Shown here piece after piece: positions 25,201 to 37,905 of a DNA stretch of 64,000 nt (within the stretch, counting starts at the first letter, position 1; every line of letters begins with the position of its first letter). The stretch comes from Elmis aenea (Eukaryota > Arthropoda > Insecta > Coleoptera > Elmidae): positions 1 to 64,000 of the forward strand of contig CANTFG010000113.1 of NCBI GenBank assembly GCA_947652605.1, in the 5' to 3' direction. The notes under the pieces are model-generated. The model had not been told where the DNA came from, made no database searches, and saw nothing but the letters and a program-made list of their open reading frames with translations. A program made the position numbers and the translations under genes.

Positions 25201-28200
25201 ATTAAAAATTAAAACCAGCTCATTGAAAGACATATGCAAAACAATTGTGTTCATGTAAAGAGGCGATGGATAAACTGTTTCTGTGATATAAAAATCAATA
25301 ATTAAAATTGTTTCGAAATAGTTGCTCAAGGAACATATGTATTAACTAAAGCACGGTATTTTTAGGAAATTATTAAAAATTAAAACCAGCTCATTGAAAG
25401 ACATATGCAAAACAATTGTATTCATGTAAAGAGGCGATGGATAAACTGTTCCTGTGATATACAAATCAATAATTAAAATTGTTTTGAAATAGTTGCTCAA
25501 GGAACATATGTATTAACTAAAGCACGGTATTTTTAGGAAATTATTAAAAATTAAAACCAGCTCATTGAAAGACATATGCAAAACAATTGTGTTCATGTAA
25601 AGAGGCGATGGATAAACTGTTTCTGTGATATAAAAATCAATAATTAAAATTGTTTCGAAATAGTTGCTCAAGGAACATATGTATTAACTAAAGCACGGTA
25701 TTTTTAGGAAATTATTAAAAATTAAAACCAGCTCATTGAAAGACATATGCAAAACAATTGTATTCATGTAAAGAGGCGATGGATAAACTGTTCCTGTGAT
25801 ATACAAATCAATAATTAAAATTGTTTCGAAATAGTTGCTCAAGGAACATATGTATTAACTAAAGCACGGTATTTTTAGGAAATTATTAAAAATTAAAACC
25901 AGCTCATTGAAAGACATATGCAAAACAATTGTATTCATGTAAAGAGGCGATGGATAAACTGTTCCTGTGATATACAAATCAATAATTAAAATTGTTTCGA
26001 AATAGTTGCTCAAGGAACATATGTATTAACTAAAGCACGGTATTTTTAGGAAATTATTAAAAATTAAAACCAGCTCATTGAAAGACATATGCAAAACAAT
26101 TGTATTCATGTAAAGAGGCGATGGATAAACTGTTCCTGTGATATACAAATCAATAATTAAAATTGTTTCGAAATAGTTGCTCAAGGAACATATGTATTAA
26201 CTAAAGCACGGTATTTTTAGGAAATTATTAAAAATTAAAACCAGCTCATTGAAAGACATATGCAAAACAATTGTATTCATGTAAAGAGGCGATGGATAAA
26301 CTGTTCCTGTGATATACAAATCAATAATTAAAATTGTTTCGAAATAGTTGCTCAAGGAACATATGTATTAACTAAAGCACGGTATTTTTAGGAAATTATT
26401 AAAAATTAAAACCAGCTCATTGAAAGACATATGCAAAACAATTGTATTCATGTAAAGAGGCGATGGATAAACTGTTTCTGTGATATAAAAATCAATAATT
26501 AAAATTGTTTCGAAATAGTCGCTCAAGGAACATATGTATTAACTAAAGCACGGTATTTTTAGGAAATTATTAAAAATTAAAACCAGCTCATTGAAAGACA
26601 TATGCAAAACAATTGTATTCATGTAAAGAGGCGATGGATAAACTGTTCCTGTGATATACAAATCAATAATTAAAATTGTTTTGAAATAGTTGCTCAAGGA
26701 ACATATGTATTAACTAAAGCACGGTATTTTTAGGAAATTATTAAAAATTAAAACCAGCTCATTGAAAGACATATGCAAAACAATTGTGTTCATGTAAAGA
26801 GGCGATGGATAAACTGTTTCTGTGATATAAAAATCAATAATTAAAATTGTTTCGAAATAGTTGCTCAAGGAACATATGTATTAACTAAAGCACGGTATTT
26901 TTAGGAAATTATTAAAAATTAAAACCAGCTCATTGAAAGACATATGCAAAACAATTGTATTCATGTAAAGAGGCGATGGATAAACTGTTCCTGTGATATA
27001 CAAATCAATAATTAAAATTGTTTCGAAATAGTTGCTCAAGGAACATATGTATTAACTAAAGCACGGTATTTTTAGGAAATTATTAAAAATTAAAACCAGC
27101 TCATTGAAAGACATATGCAAAACAATTGTATTCATGTAAAGAGGCGATGGATAAACTGTTCCTGTGATATACAAATCAATAATTAAAATTGTTTCGAAAT
27201 AGTTGCTCAAGGAACATATGTATTAACTAAAGCACGGTATTTTTAGGAAATTATTAAAAATTAAAACCAGCTCATTGAAAGACATATGCAAAACAATTGT
27301 ATTCATGTAAAGAGGCGATGGATAAACTGTTCCTGTGATATACAAATCAATAATTAAAATTGTTTCGAAATAGTTGCTCAAGGAACATATGTATTAACTA
27401 AAGCACGGTATTTTTAGGAAATTATTAAAAATTAAAACCAGCTCATTGAAAGACATATGCAAAACAATTGTATTCATGTAAAGAGGTGATGGATAAACTG
27501 TTCCTGTGATATACAAATCAATAATTAAAATTGTTTCGAAATAGTTGCTCAAGGAACATATGTATTAACTAAAGCACGGTATTTTTAGGAAATTATTAAA
27601 AATTAAAACCAGCTCATTGAAAGACATATGCAAAACAATTGTATTCATGTAAAGAGGCGATGGATAAACTGTTCCTGTGATTTACAAATCAATAATTAAA
27701 ATTGTTTCGAAATAGTTGCTCAAGGAACATATGTATTAACTAAAGCACGGTATTTTTAGGAAATTATTAAAAATTAAAACCAGCTCATTGAAAGACATAT
27801 GCAAAACAATTGTGTTCATGTGAAGAGGCGATGGATAAACTGTTTCTGTGATATAAAAATCAATAATTAAAATTGTTTCGAAATAGTTGCTCAAGGAACA
27901 TATGTATTAACTAAAGCACGGTATTTTTAGGAAATTATTAAAAATTAAAACCAGCTCATTGAAAGACATATGCAAAACAATTGTGTTCATGTAAAGAGGC
28001 GATGGATAAACTGTTCCTGTGATATACAAATCAATAATTAAAATTGTTTCAAAATAGTCGCTCAAGGAACATATGTATTAACTAAAGCACGGTATTTTTA
28101 GGAAATTATTAAAAATTAAAACCAGCTCATTGAAAGACATATGCAAAACAATTGTATTCATGTAAAGAGGCGATGGATAAACTGTTCCTGTGATATACAA

Positions 28201-31200
28201 ATCAATAATTAAAATTGTTACGAAATAGTCGCTCAAGAAACATATGTATTAACTAAAGCACGGTATTTTTAGGAAATTATTAAAAATTAAAACCAGCTCT
28301 TTGAAAGACATATGCAAAACAATTGTATTCATGTAAAAAGGCGATGAATAAACTAATCCTTTGATATACAAATCAATAATTAAAATTGTTCAGAAATAGT
28401 CGCTCAAGGAACATATGTATTAACTAAAGCACGGTATTTTTAGGAAATTATTAAAAATTAAAACCAGCTCATTGAAAGACATATGCAAAACAATTGTATT
28501 CATGTAAAGAGGCGATGGATAAACTGTTCCTGTGATATACAAATCAATAATTAAAATTGTTTCGAAATAGTCGCTTAAGGAACATATGTATTAACTAAAG
28601 CACGGTATTTTTAGGAAATTATTAAAAATTAAAACCAGCTCATTGAAAGACATATGCAAAACAATTGTATTCATGTAAAGAGGCGATGGATAAACTGTTC
28701 CTGTGATATACAAATCAATAATTAAAATTGTTTCGAAATAGTCGCTCAAGGAACATATGTATTAACTAAAGCACGGTATTCTTAGGAAATTATTAAAAAT
28801 TAAAACCAGCTCATTGAAAGACATATGCAAAACAATTGTATTCATGTAAAGAGGCGATAGATAAACTGTTCCTGTAATATACAAATCAATAATTAAAATT
28901 GTTTCGAAATAGTCGCTCAAGGAACATATGTATTAACTAAAGCACGGTATTTTTAGAAAATTATTAAAAATTAAAACCAGCTCATTGAAAGACATATGCA
29001 AAACAATTGTATTCATGTAAAGAGGCGATGGATAAACTGTTCCTGTGATATACAAATCAATAATTAAAATTGTTTCGAAATAGTCGCTCAAGGAACATAT
29101 GTATTAACTAAAGCACGGTATTTTTAGGAAATTATTAAAAATTAAAACCAGCTCATTGAAAGACATATGCAAAAAAATTTTATTCATGTAAACAGGCGAT
29201 GGATAAACTGTTCCTGTGATATCCAAATCAATAATTAAAATTGTTTCGAAATAGTCGCTCAAGGAACATATGTATTAACTAAAGCACGGTATTTTTAGGA
29301 AATTATTAAAAATTAAAACCAGCTCATTGAAAGACATATGCAAAACAATTGTATTCATGTAAACAGGCGATGGATAAACTGTTCCTGTGATATACAAATC
29401 AATAATTAAAATTGTTTCGAAATAGTCGCTCAAGGAACATATGTATTAACTAAAGCACGGTATTTTTAGGAAATTATTAAAAATTAAAACCAGCTCATTG
29501 AAAGACATATGCAAAACAATTGTATTCATGTAAAGAGGCGATAGATAAACTGTTCCTGTAATATACAAATCAATAATTAAAATTGTTTCGAAATAGTCGC
29601 TCAAGGAACATATGTATTAACTAAAGCACGGTATTTTTAGAAAATTATTAAAAATTAAAACCAGCTCATTGAAAGACATATGCAAAACTATTGTATTCAT
29701 GTAAAGAGGCGATGGATAAACTGTTCCTGTGATATACAAATCAATAATTGAAATTGTTTCGAAATAGTCGCTCAAGGAACATATGTATTAACTGAAGCAC
29801 GGTATTTTTAGGAAATTATTAAAAATTAAAACCAGCTCATTGAAAGACATATGCAAAACAATTGTATTCATGTAAAGAGGCGATGGATAAACTGTTCCTG
29901 TGATATACAAATCAATAATTAAAATTGTTTCGAAATAGTCGCTCAAGGAACATATGTATTAACTAAAGCACGGTATTTTTAGGAAATTATTAAAAATTAA
30001 AACCAGCTTTTTGAAAGACATATGCAAAACAATTGTATTCATGTAAAGAGGCGATGGATAAACTGTTCCTGTGATATACAAATCAATAATTAAAATTGTT
30101 TAGAAATAGTCGCTCAAGGAACATATGTATTAACTAAAGCACGGTATTTTTAGGAAATTATTAAAAATTAAAACCAGCTCATTGAAAGACATATGCAAAA
30201 CAATTGTATTCATGTAAAGAGGCGATGGATAAACTGTTTCTGTGATATACCAATCAATAATTAAAATTGTTTCGAAATAGTCGCTCAAGAACATATGTAT
30301 TAACTAAAGCACGGTATTTTTAGGAAATTATTAAAAATTAAAACCAGCTCATTGAAAGACATATGCAAAACAATTGTATTCATGTAAAGAGGCGATGGAT
30401 AAACTGTTCCTGTGATATACAAATTAATAATTAAAATTGTTTCGAAATAGTTGCTCAAGGAACATATGTATTAACTAAAGCACGGTATTTTTAGGAAATT
30501 ATTAAAAATTAAAACCAGCTCATTGAAAGACATATGCAAAACAATTGTATTCATGTAAAGAGGCGATGGATAAACTGTTCCTTTGATATACAAATCTATA
30601 ATTAAAATTGTTTCGAAATAGTCGCTCAAGGAACATATGTATTAACTAAAGCACGGTATTTTTAGGAAATTATTAAAAATTAAAACCAGCTCATTGAAAG
30701 ACATATGCAAAACAATTGTATTCATGTAAAGAGGCGATGGATAAACTGTTCCTGTGATATACAAATCAATAATTAAAATTGTTTAGAAATAGTCGCTCAA
30801 GGAACATTTGTATTAACTAAAGCACGGTATTTTTAGGAAATTATTAAAAATTAAAACCAGCTCATTGAAAGACATATGCAAAACAATTGTATTCATGTAA
30901 AGAGGCGATGGATAAACTGTTTCTGTGATATACCAATCAATAATTAAAATTGTTTCGAAATAGTCGCTCAAGGAACATATGTATTAACTAAAGCACGGTA
31001 TTTTTAGGAAATTATTAAAAATTAAAACCAGCTCATTGAAAGACATTATGCAAAACAATTGTATTCATGTAAAGAGGCGATGGATAAACTGTTCCTGTGA
31101 TATACAAATTAATAATTAAAATTGTTTCGAAATAGTTGCTCAAGGAACATATGTATTAACTAAAGCACGGTATTTTTAGGAAATTATTAAAAATTAAAAC

Positions 31201-34158
31201 CAGCTCATTGAAAGACATATGCAAAACAATTGTTTTCATGTAAAGAGGCGATGGATAAACTGTTTCTGTGATATAAAAATCAATAATTAAAATTGTTTCG
31301 AAATAGTCGCTCAAGGAACATATGTATTAACTAAAGCACGGTATTTTTAGGAAATTATTAAAAATTAAAACCAGCTCATTGAAAGACATATGCAAAACAA
31401 TTGTATTCATGTAAAGAGGCGATGGATAAACTGTTCCTGTGATATACAAATCAATAATTAAAATTGTTTCGAAATAGTTGCTTAAGGAACATATGTATTA
31501 ACTAAAGCACGGTATTTTTAGGAAATTATTAAAAATTAAAACCAGCTCATTGAAAGACATATGCAAAACAATTGTATTCATGTAAAGAGGCGATGGATAA
31601 ACTGTTCCTGTGATATACAAATCAATAATTAAAATTGTTTCGAAATAGTTGCTCAAGGAACATATGTATTAACTAAAGCACGGTATTTTTAGGAAATTAT
31701 TAAAAATTAAAACCAGCTCATTGAAAGACATATGCAAAACAATTGTGTTCATGTAAAGAGGCGATGGATAAACTGTTTCTGTAATATAAAAATCAATAAT
31801 TAAAATTGTTTCGAAATAGTTGCTCAAGGAACATATGTATTAACTAAAGCACGGTATTTTTAGGAAATTATTAAAAATTAAAACCAGCTCATTGAAAGAC
31901 ATATGCAAAACAATTGTATTCATGTAAAGAGGCGATGGATAAACTGTTCCTGTGATATACAAATCAATAATTAAAATTGTTTCGAAATAGTTGCTCAAGG
32001 AACATATGTATTAACTAAAGCACGGTATTTTTAGGAAATTATTAAAAATTAAAACCAGCTCATTGAAAGACATATGCAAAACAATTGTATTCATGTAAAG
32101 AGGCGATGGATAAACTGTTCCTGTGATATACAAATCAATAATTAAAATTGTTTCGAAATAGTTGCTCAAGGAACATATGTATTAACTAAAGCACGGTATT
32201 TTTAGGAAATTATTAAAAATTAAAACCAGCTCATTGAAAGACATATGCAAAACAATTGTATTCATGTAAAGAGGCGATGGATAAACTGTTCCTGTGATAT
32301 ACAAATCAATAATTAAAATTGTTTCGAAATAGTTGCTCAAGGAACATATGTATTAACTAAAGCACGGTATTTTTAGGAAATTATTAAAAATTAAAACCAG
32401 CTCATTGAAAGACATATGCAAAACAATTGTATTCATGTAAAGAGGTGATGGATAAACTGTTCCTGTGATATACAAATCAATAATTAAAATTGTTTCGAAA
32501 TAGTTGCTCAAGGAACATATGTATTAACTAAAGCACGGTATTTTTAGGAAATTATTAAAAATTAAAACCAGCTCATTGAAAGACATATGCAAAACAATTG
32601 TATTCATGTAAAGAGGCGATGGATAAACTGTTCCTGTGATTTACAAATCAATAATTAAAATTGTTTCGAAATAGTTGCTCAAGGAACATATGTATTAACT
32701 AAAGCACGGTATTTTTAGGAAATTATTAAAAATTAAAACCAGCTCATTGAAAGACATATGCAAAACAATTGTGTTCATGTGAAGAGGCGATGGATAAACT
32801 GTTTCTGTGATATAAAAATCAATAATTAAAATTGTTTCGAAATAGTTGCTCAAGGAACATATGTATTAACTAAAGCACGGTATTTTTAGGAAATTATTAA
32901 AAATTAAAACCAGCTCATTGAAAGACATATGCAAAACAATTGTGTTCATGTAAAGAGGCGATGGATAAACTGTTCCTGTGATATACAAATCAATAATTAA
33001 AATTGTTTCAAAATAGTCGCTCAAGGAACATATGTATTAACTAAAGCACGTTATTTTTAGGAAATTATTAAAAATTAAAACCAGCTCATTGAAAGACATA
33101 TGCAAAACAATTGTATTCATGTAAAGAGGCGATGGATAAACTGTTCCTGTGATATACAAATCAATAATTAAAATTGTTACGAAATAGTCGCTCAAGAAAC
33201 ATATGTATTAACTAAAGCACGGTATTTTTAGGAAATTATTAAAAATTAAAACCAGCTCTTTGAAAGACATATGCAAAACAATTGTATTCATGTAAAAAGG
33301 CGATGAATAAACTAATCCTTTGATATACAAATCAATAATTAAAATTGTTCAGAAATAGTCGCTCAAGGAACATATGTATTAACTAAAGCACGGTATTTTT
33401 AGGAAATTATTAAAAATTAAAACCAGCTCATTGAAAGACATATGCAAAACAATTGTATTCATGTAAAGAGGCGATGGATAAACTGTTCCTGTGATATACA
33501 AATCAATAATTAAAATTGTTTCGAAATAGTCGCTTAAGGAACATATGTATTAACTAAAGCACGGTATTTTTAGGAAATTATTAAAAATTAAAACCAGCTC
33601 ATTGAAAGACATATGCAAAACAATTGTATTCATGTAAAGAGGCGATGGATAAACTGTTCCTGTGATATACAAATCAATAATTAAAATTGTTTCGAAATAG
33701 TCGCTCAAGGAACATATGTATTAACTAAAGCACGGTATTCTTAGGAAATTATTAAAAATTAAAACCAGCTCATTGAAAGACATATGCAAAACAATTGTAT
33801 TCATGTAAAGAGGCGATAGATAAACTGTTCCTGTAATATACAAATCAATAATTAAAATTGTTTCGAAATAGTCGCTCAAGGAACATATGTATTAACTAAA
33901 GCACGGTATTTTTAGAAAATTATTAAAAATTAAAACCAGCTCATTGAAAGACATATGCAAAACAATTGTATTCATGTAAAGAGGCGATGGATAAACTGTT
34001 CCTGTGATATACAAATCAATAATTAAAATTGTTTCGAAATAGTCGCTCAAGGAACATATGTATTAACTAAAGCACGGTATTTTTAGGAAATTATTAAAAA
34101 TTAAAACCAGCTCATTGAAAGACATATGCAAAAAAATTTTATTCATGTAAACAGGCGA

Positions 34159-34183
34159 TGGATAAACTGTTAAACAATAATTG
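34159..34183. repeat. Out-of-register monomer junction 2
   Basis: Identical to the junction at 22211, shifted by 11,958 bp, with the same GTTAAAC sequence at 34169. It was carried along in the 70-monomer duplication rather than made independently. Confidence 0.85.
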
Positions 34184-36957
34184 AAATTGTTTCGAAATAG
34201 TCGCTCAAGGAACATATGTATTAACTGAAGCACGGTATTTTTAGGAAATTATTAAAAATTAAAACCAGCTCATTGAAAGACATATGCAAAACAATTGTAT
34301 TCATGTAAAGAGGCGATGGATAAACTGTTTCTGTGATATACAAATCAATAATTAAAATTGTTTCGAAATAGTCGCTCAAGGAACATATGTATTAACTAAA
34401 GCACGGTATTTTTAGGAAATTATTAAAAATTAAAACCAGCTCATTGAAAGACATATGCAAAACAATTGTATTCATGTAAACAGGCGATGGATAAACTGTT
34501 CCTGTGATATACAAATCAATAATTAAAATTGTTTCGAAATAGTCGCTCAAGGAACATATGTATTAACTAAAGCACGGTATTTTTAGGAAATTATTAAAAA
34601 TTAAAACCAGCTCATTGAAAGACATATGCAAAAAAATTTTATTCATGTAAACAGGCGATGGATAAACTGTTCCTGTGATATACAAATCAATAATTAAAAT
34701 TGTTTCGAAATAGTCGCTCAAGGAACATATGTATTAACTAAAGCACGGTATTTTTAGGAAATTATTAAAAATTAAAACCAGCTCATTGAAAGACATATGC
34801 AAAACAATTGTATTCATGTAAACAGGCGATGGATAAACTGTTCCTGTGATATACAAATCAATAATTAAAATTGTTTCGAAATAGTCGCTCAAGGAACATA
34901 TGTATTAACTAAAGCACGGTATTTTTAGGAAATTATTAAAAATTAAAACCAGCTCATTGAAAGACATATGCAAAACAATTGTATTCATGTAAACAGGCGA
35001 TGGATAAACTGTTCCTGTGATATACAAATCAATAATTAAAATTGTTTCGAAATGGTCGCTCAAGGAACATATGTATTAACTAAAGCACGGTATTTTTAGG
35101 AAATTATTAAAAATTAAAACCAGCTCATTGAAAGACATATGCAAAACAATTGTATTCATGTAAACAGGCGATGGATAAACTGTTCCTGTGATATACAAAT
35201 CAATAATTAAAATTGTTTCGAAATAGTCGCTCAAGGAACATATGTATTAACTAAAGCACGGTATTTTTAGGAAATTATTAAAAATTAAAACCAGCTCATT
35301 GAAAGACATATGCAAAACAATTGTATTCATGTAAAGAGGCGATGGATAAACTGTTTCTGTGATATACCAATCAATAATTAAAATTGTTTCGAAATAGTCG
35401 CTCAAGGAACATATGTATTAACTAAAGCACGGTATTTTTAGGAAATCATTAAAAATTAAAACCAGCTCATTGAAAGACATATGCAAAACAATTGTGTTCA
35501 TGTAAAGAGGCGATGGATAAACTGTTTCTGTGATATAAAAATCAATAATTAAAATTGTTTCGAAATAGTTGCTCAAGGAACATATGTATTAACTAAAGCA
35601 CGGTATTTTTAGGAAATTATTAAAAATTAAAACCAGCTCATTGAAAGACATATGCAAAACAATTGTATTCATGTAAAGAGGCGATGGATAAACTGTTCCT
35701 GTGATATACAAATCAATAATTAAAATTGTTTCAAAATAGTCGCTCAAGGAACATATGTATTAACTAAAGCACGGTATTTTTAGGAAATTATTAAAAATTA
35801 AAACCAGCTCATTGAAAGACATATGCAAAACAATTGTATTCATGTAAAGAGGCGATGGATAAACTGTTCCTGTGATATACAAATCAATAATTAAAATTGT
35901 TTAGAAATAGTCGCTCAAGGAACATTTGTATTAACTAAAGCACGGTATTTTTAGGAAATTATTAAAAATTAAAACCAGCTCATTGAAAGACATATGCAAA
36001 ACAATTGTATTCATGTAAAGAGGCGATGGATAAACTGTTCCTGTGATATACAAATCTATAATTAAAATTGTTTCGAAATAGTCGCTCAAGGAACATATGT
36101 ATTAACTAAAGCACGGTATTTTTAGGAAATTATTAAAAATTAAAACCAGCTCATTGAAAGACATATGCAAAACAATTGTATTCATGTAAAGAGGCGATGG
36201 ATAAACTGTTCCTGTGATATAAAAATCAATAATTAAAATTGTTTAGAAATAGTCGCTCAAGGAACATTTGTATTAACTAAAGCACGGTATTTTTAGGAAA
36301 TTATTAAAAATTAAAACCAGCTCATTGAAAGACATATGCAAAACAATTGTATTCATGTAAAGAGGCGATGGATAAACTGTTTCTGTGATATACCAATCAA
36401 TAATTAAAATTGTTTCGAAATAGTCGCTCAAGGAACATATGTATTAACTAAAGCACGGTATTTTTAGGAAATTATTAAAAATTAAAACCAGCTCATTGAA
36501 AGACATTATGCAAAACAATTGTATTCATGTAAAGAGGCGATGGATAAACTGTTCCTGTGATATACAAATTAATAATTAAAATTGTTTCGAAATAGTTGCT
36601 CAAGGAACATATGTATTAACTAAAGCACGGTATTTTTAGGAAATTATTAAAAATTAAAACCAGCTCATTGAAAGACATATGCAAAACAATTGTTTTCATG
36701 TAAAGAGGCGATGGATAAACTGTTTCTGTGATATAAAAATCAATAATTAAAATTGTTTCGAAATAGTCGCTCAAGGAACATATGTATTAACTAAAGCACG
36801 GTATTTTTAGGAAATTATTAAAAATTAAAACCAGCTCATTGAAAGACATATGCAAAACAATTGTATTCATGTAAAGAGGCGATGGATAAACTGTTCCTGT
36901 GATATACAAATCAATAATTAAAATTGTTTCGAAATAGTTGCTCAAGGAACATATGTA

Positions 36958-36961
36958 TTAA
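36958..36961. repeat. Target-site duplication TTAA, left
   Basis: TTAA directly before the element's first CCC. It belongs to the satellite motif TGTATTAACTAAAGC at monomer positions 46-49. Confidence 0.95.
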
Positions 36962-36975
36962 CCCATTTAGCGCCA
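36962..36975 (+). repeat. Left terminal inverted repeat
   Basis: CCCATTTAGCGCCA, matching the reverse complement of the right end (CCCATTAAACGCCA) at 12 of 14 positions. In the piggyBac family such termini are the transposase cleavage ends. Confidence 0.9.
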
Positions 36976-37000
36976 TTGATGCGTTAACGCAACATTAATT
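36972..37000 (+). repeat. Subterminal repeat A with palindrome, left copy
   Basis: A 29-bp sequence repeated exactly, in the same orientation, at 38061-38089. Its centre is the perfect 12-bp palindrome TGCGTTAACGCA (36980-36991). This copy overlaps the last four bases of the left inverted repeat. Internal repeats near the ends are known in piggyBac elements, where they can serve as transposase binding sites; that role here is inferred. Confidence 0.85.
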
Positions 37001-37314
37001 GTTTATTTTTTTTTAGTAACTAAATAATTGTTTATTGTAAAATTCTTGTCAGCATATTTTTGTAGAAGGTCAATTTTATCTAAGAATATTTTTTATAATA
37101 TTTTAAACTTATTGTTTAATGCTTTTTACAATAACCAAAAAGTTTTAATTTAGAGAATAATAATTTTAATAATTTCGTCATGCATATTTTCTTTCTTGAA
37201 ATTCTGAGATATGATTTAAGCTGAGTTTACAATAAAAGTGTCTTTCTAGTACTAACAAAAAAATTATGTGTAAAAAAAAATTAATCAATTCAGAGATTTT
37301 TAGATAAGAACATT

Positions 37315-37338
37315 ATGTTGCGTTTTCGCATCAACGGC
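37315..37338 (-). repeat. Subterminal repeat A, third, inverted copy
   Basis: ATGTTGCGTTTTCGCATCAA and four further bases match the reverse complement of repeat A at 21 of 24 positions. Two differences replace AA by TT in the palindrome core and one is T to C. It lies about 155 bp upstream of the transposase-like start codon, within the probable promoter region. Confidence 0.7.
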
Positions 37339-37369
37339 AGTTTGTGTGGTATAGACGTACATACGGTAG

Positions 37370-37380
37370 TATATTATATC
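37370..37380 (+). promoter_or_regulatory. Possible TATA-like promoter element
   Basis: TATATTATAT lies about 115 bp before the ATG at 37494, in the region where the transposase gene promoter of the parent element should sit. AT-rich sequence makes chance matches common, so this is a weak call. Confidence 0.2.
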
Positions 37381-37493
37381 TAAGTGTTGCGCGAGTTTAC
37401 AACTTAAGTGCGAGTTTGTTCATGCCTGCAGTTATATTGTATGGATGCGTTAAGTGTTTGTTATTGTGTAAGTTAGTGTAATTCTTGTAAAAT

Positions 37494-37664
37494 ATGAGTA
37501 ATAATAAAAGGAAATATGATTTTGATAAACATAGACCTCTGACAATAAAAGAACTTGAAGCGGAAATAGAAAATATTTATGAAGATAATGAGATTGATGT
37601 TGTTATTATCCCACCAAATGTTAGAATTCCGTTCATATATTGCATTGTCTCTTATAAACACTGA
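37494..37664 (+). CDS. Truncated transposase N-terminal peptide (56 codons)
   Basis: ATG 37494-37496 has A at -3 and opens MSNNKRKYDFDKHRPLTIKE, then an acidic segment ending VVIIPPN at residue 42. After that the frame enters the displaced C-terminal sequence, reads 14 unrelated residues and stops at TGA 37662-37664. It has no catalytic residues. This is the natural start of the parent transposase gene, judged from its position after the 5' noncoding region and the typical leader composition. The product is probably non-functional, and may or may not be transcribed from a satellite environment. Confidence 0.5.
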   Translation: MSNNKRKYDFDKHRPLTIKELEAEIENIYEDNEIDVVIIPPNVRIPFIYCIVSYKH

Positions 37665-37905
37665 TGATTCAGTTGAAACACAAGCAGGAAGGAATTTACA
37701 AAATAATAGCAATAATAAAGGAAGACCATCTAAAGCAGAACTACCTAAAGAAGTGAGAAAAGATAGAGTTGATCATGTGATTCAACATAATCTAGAAGGT
37801 AAAAGAAGAAGATATAGACTTTGTAAAAGCCAGACTGTTTTCATTTGCCAAAAGTGTAAAGTTCACCTACATGCAAATTGTTTTCATGAATTTCATAAAT
37901 TTTAA
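37579..37905 (+). CDS. Transposase C-terminal cysteine-rich domain fragment (up to 108 codons)
   Basis: The open frame starts at ATG 37579, but its first 13 residues are the N-terminal leader read in the wrong frame. Family-like sequence begins at the internal Met14 (37618). Residues 14-26 (MLEFRSYIALSLI) resemble the last helix of the transposase core. Residues 48-56 (GRPSKAELP) and 75-78 (KRRR) lead into the C-terminal zinc-binding domain with C82, C90, C93, H96, H98, C101, H103 and H106. In piggyBac relatives this domain usually opens with C-x-x-C; here the first cysteine is Y79, so one zinc ligand may be lost, and His98 sits where a Cys is common. The domain binds transposon ends in the best-studied piggyBac. 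Neither ATG has a strong context. If translated it would be a DNA-binding fragment without nuclease activity; this is speculative. Confidence 0.55.
   Translation: MKIMRLMLLLSHQMLEFRSYIALSLINTDDSVETQAGRNLQNNSNNKGRPSKAELPKEVRKDRVDHVIQHNLEGKRRRYRLCKSQTVFICQKCKVHLHANCFHEFHKF

Larger units (their letters stand above)
14060..26017. repeat. 70-monomer higher-order unit, copy 1
   Basis: This segment of 70 monomers (11,958 bp) recurs immediately downstream. Rare variants recur at a constant offset of 11,958 bp: GAGGTGAT at 15525 and 27483, TTCTTAGG at 16821 and 28779, GATATCC at 17260 and 29218, GAGGTGAT at 20484 and 32442, CGTTATT at 21091 and 33049, GTTAAAC at 22211 and 34169, GACATTATG at 24544 and 36502. 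The only difference I noted is A at 23091 against G at 35049. Boundaries are uncertain by roughly 100 bp, set by the mismatch near 14048 (site 27 is C against T). Confidence 0.85.
1..36957. repeat. 171-bp satellite array, left block
   Basis: Uninterrupted head-to-tail copies of a 171-bp monomer, read here as starting at AATAATTAAAATTG. Successive starts fall at 1, 172 and 343 and stay in phase apart from rare indels. The monomer is AT-rich. Landmarks by monomer position are TTTCGAAA (15-22), ACATATGT (37-44), the core GCACGGTATTTTTAGG (55-70), an A/T-rich stretch (71-89), CATATG (106-111), ACAATTGT (116-123) and AGAGGCGATGGATAAAC (about 134-150). Copies differ at a limited set of positions (15-19, 27, 97, 123, 135-136, 154, 165-167). 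The block holds no gene: both strands are closed by stops in nearly every monomer. Indels seen are one extra base in GACATTATG (13783, 19084, 24544, 31042, 36502), one missing base in CTCAAGAAC (about 13028, 18329, 30287), and the out-of-register junctions at 22211 and 34169. Confidence 0.99.
37001..37493 (+). other. Left noncoding region of the transposon
   Basis: AT-rich, with T and A runs and stops in all frames. It contains the inverted third copy of repeat A (37315-37338), a possible TATA element, and CGAGTTTACAACTTAAGTGCGAG near 37391-37413, where CGAGTTTAC recalls GAGTTTAC at 37223. No open frame of useful length is present. It corresponds to the 5' untranslated and promoter part of a piggyBac element. 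Confidence 0.6.
37494..37905 (+). pseudogene. piggyBac-like transposase remnant (N-terminus joined to C-terminus, core deleted)
   Basis: Two parts of one transposase gene are joined out of frame. Residues 1-42 (from ATG 37494) resemble the acidic N-terminal leader of piggyBac-like transposases, with LTIKELEAEIEN followed by an acidic run and VVIIPP. From about 37618 the frame one base over reads MLEFRSYIALSL, a basic/polar linker containing GRPSKAELP, and KRRR followed by a C-terminal cysteine-rich domain to the TAA at 37903-37905. The junction lies near 37610-37620. The family's usual length is roughly 550-600 residues, and the whole DDE/D-type catalytic region is absent. Kept apart: the two frames and stops are seen; the family assignment rests on motif recognition plus the TTAA and CCC termini; the deletion mechanism is inferred. 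Confidence 0.85.

Noticed and set aside
1..36957. CRISPR array, because of long regular repeats
   Set aside because: The whole 171 bp repeats with no unique spacers, and no cas-like gene is present. This is a eukaryotic tandem satellite.
37473..37712. 79-codon minus-strand open frame inside the transposon
   Set aside because: It is antisense to the transposase remnant and crosses the deletion junction. Its composition is that of the complement of the coding strand, and no family resemblance was seen.
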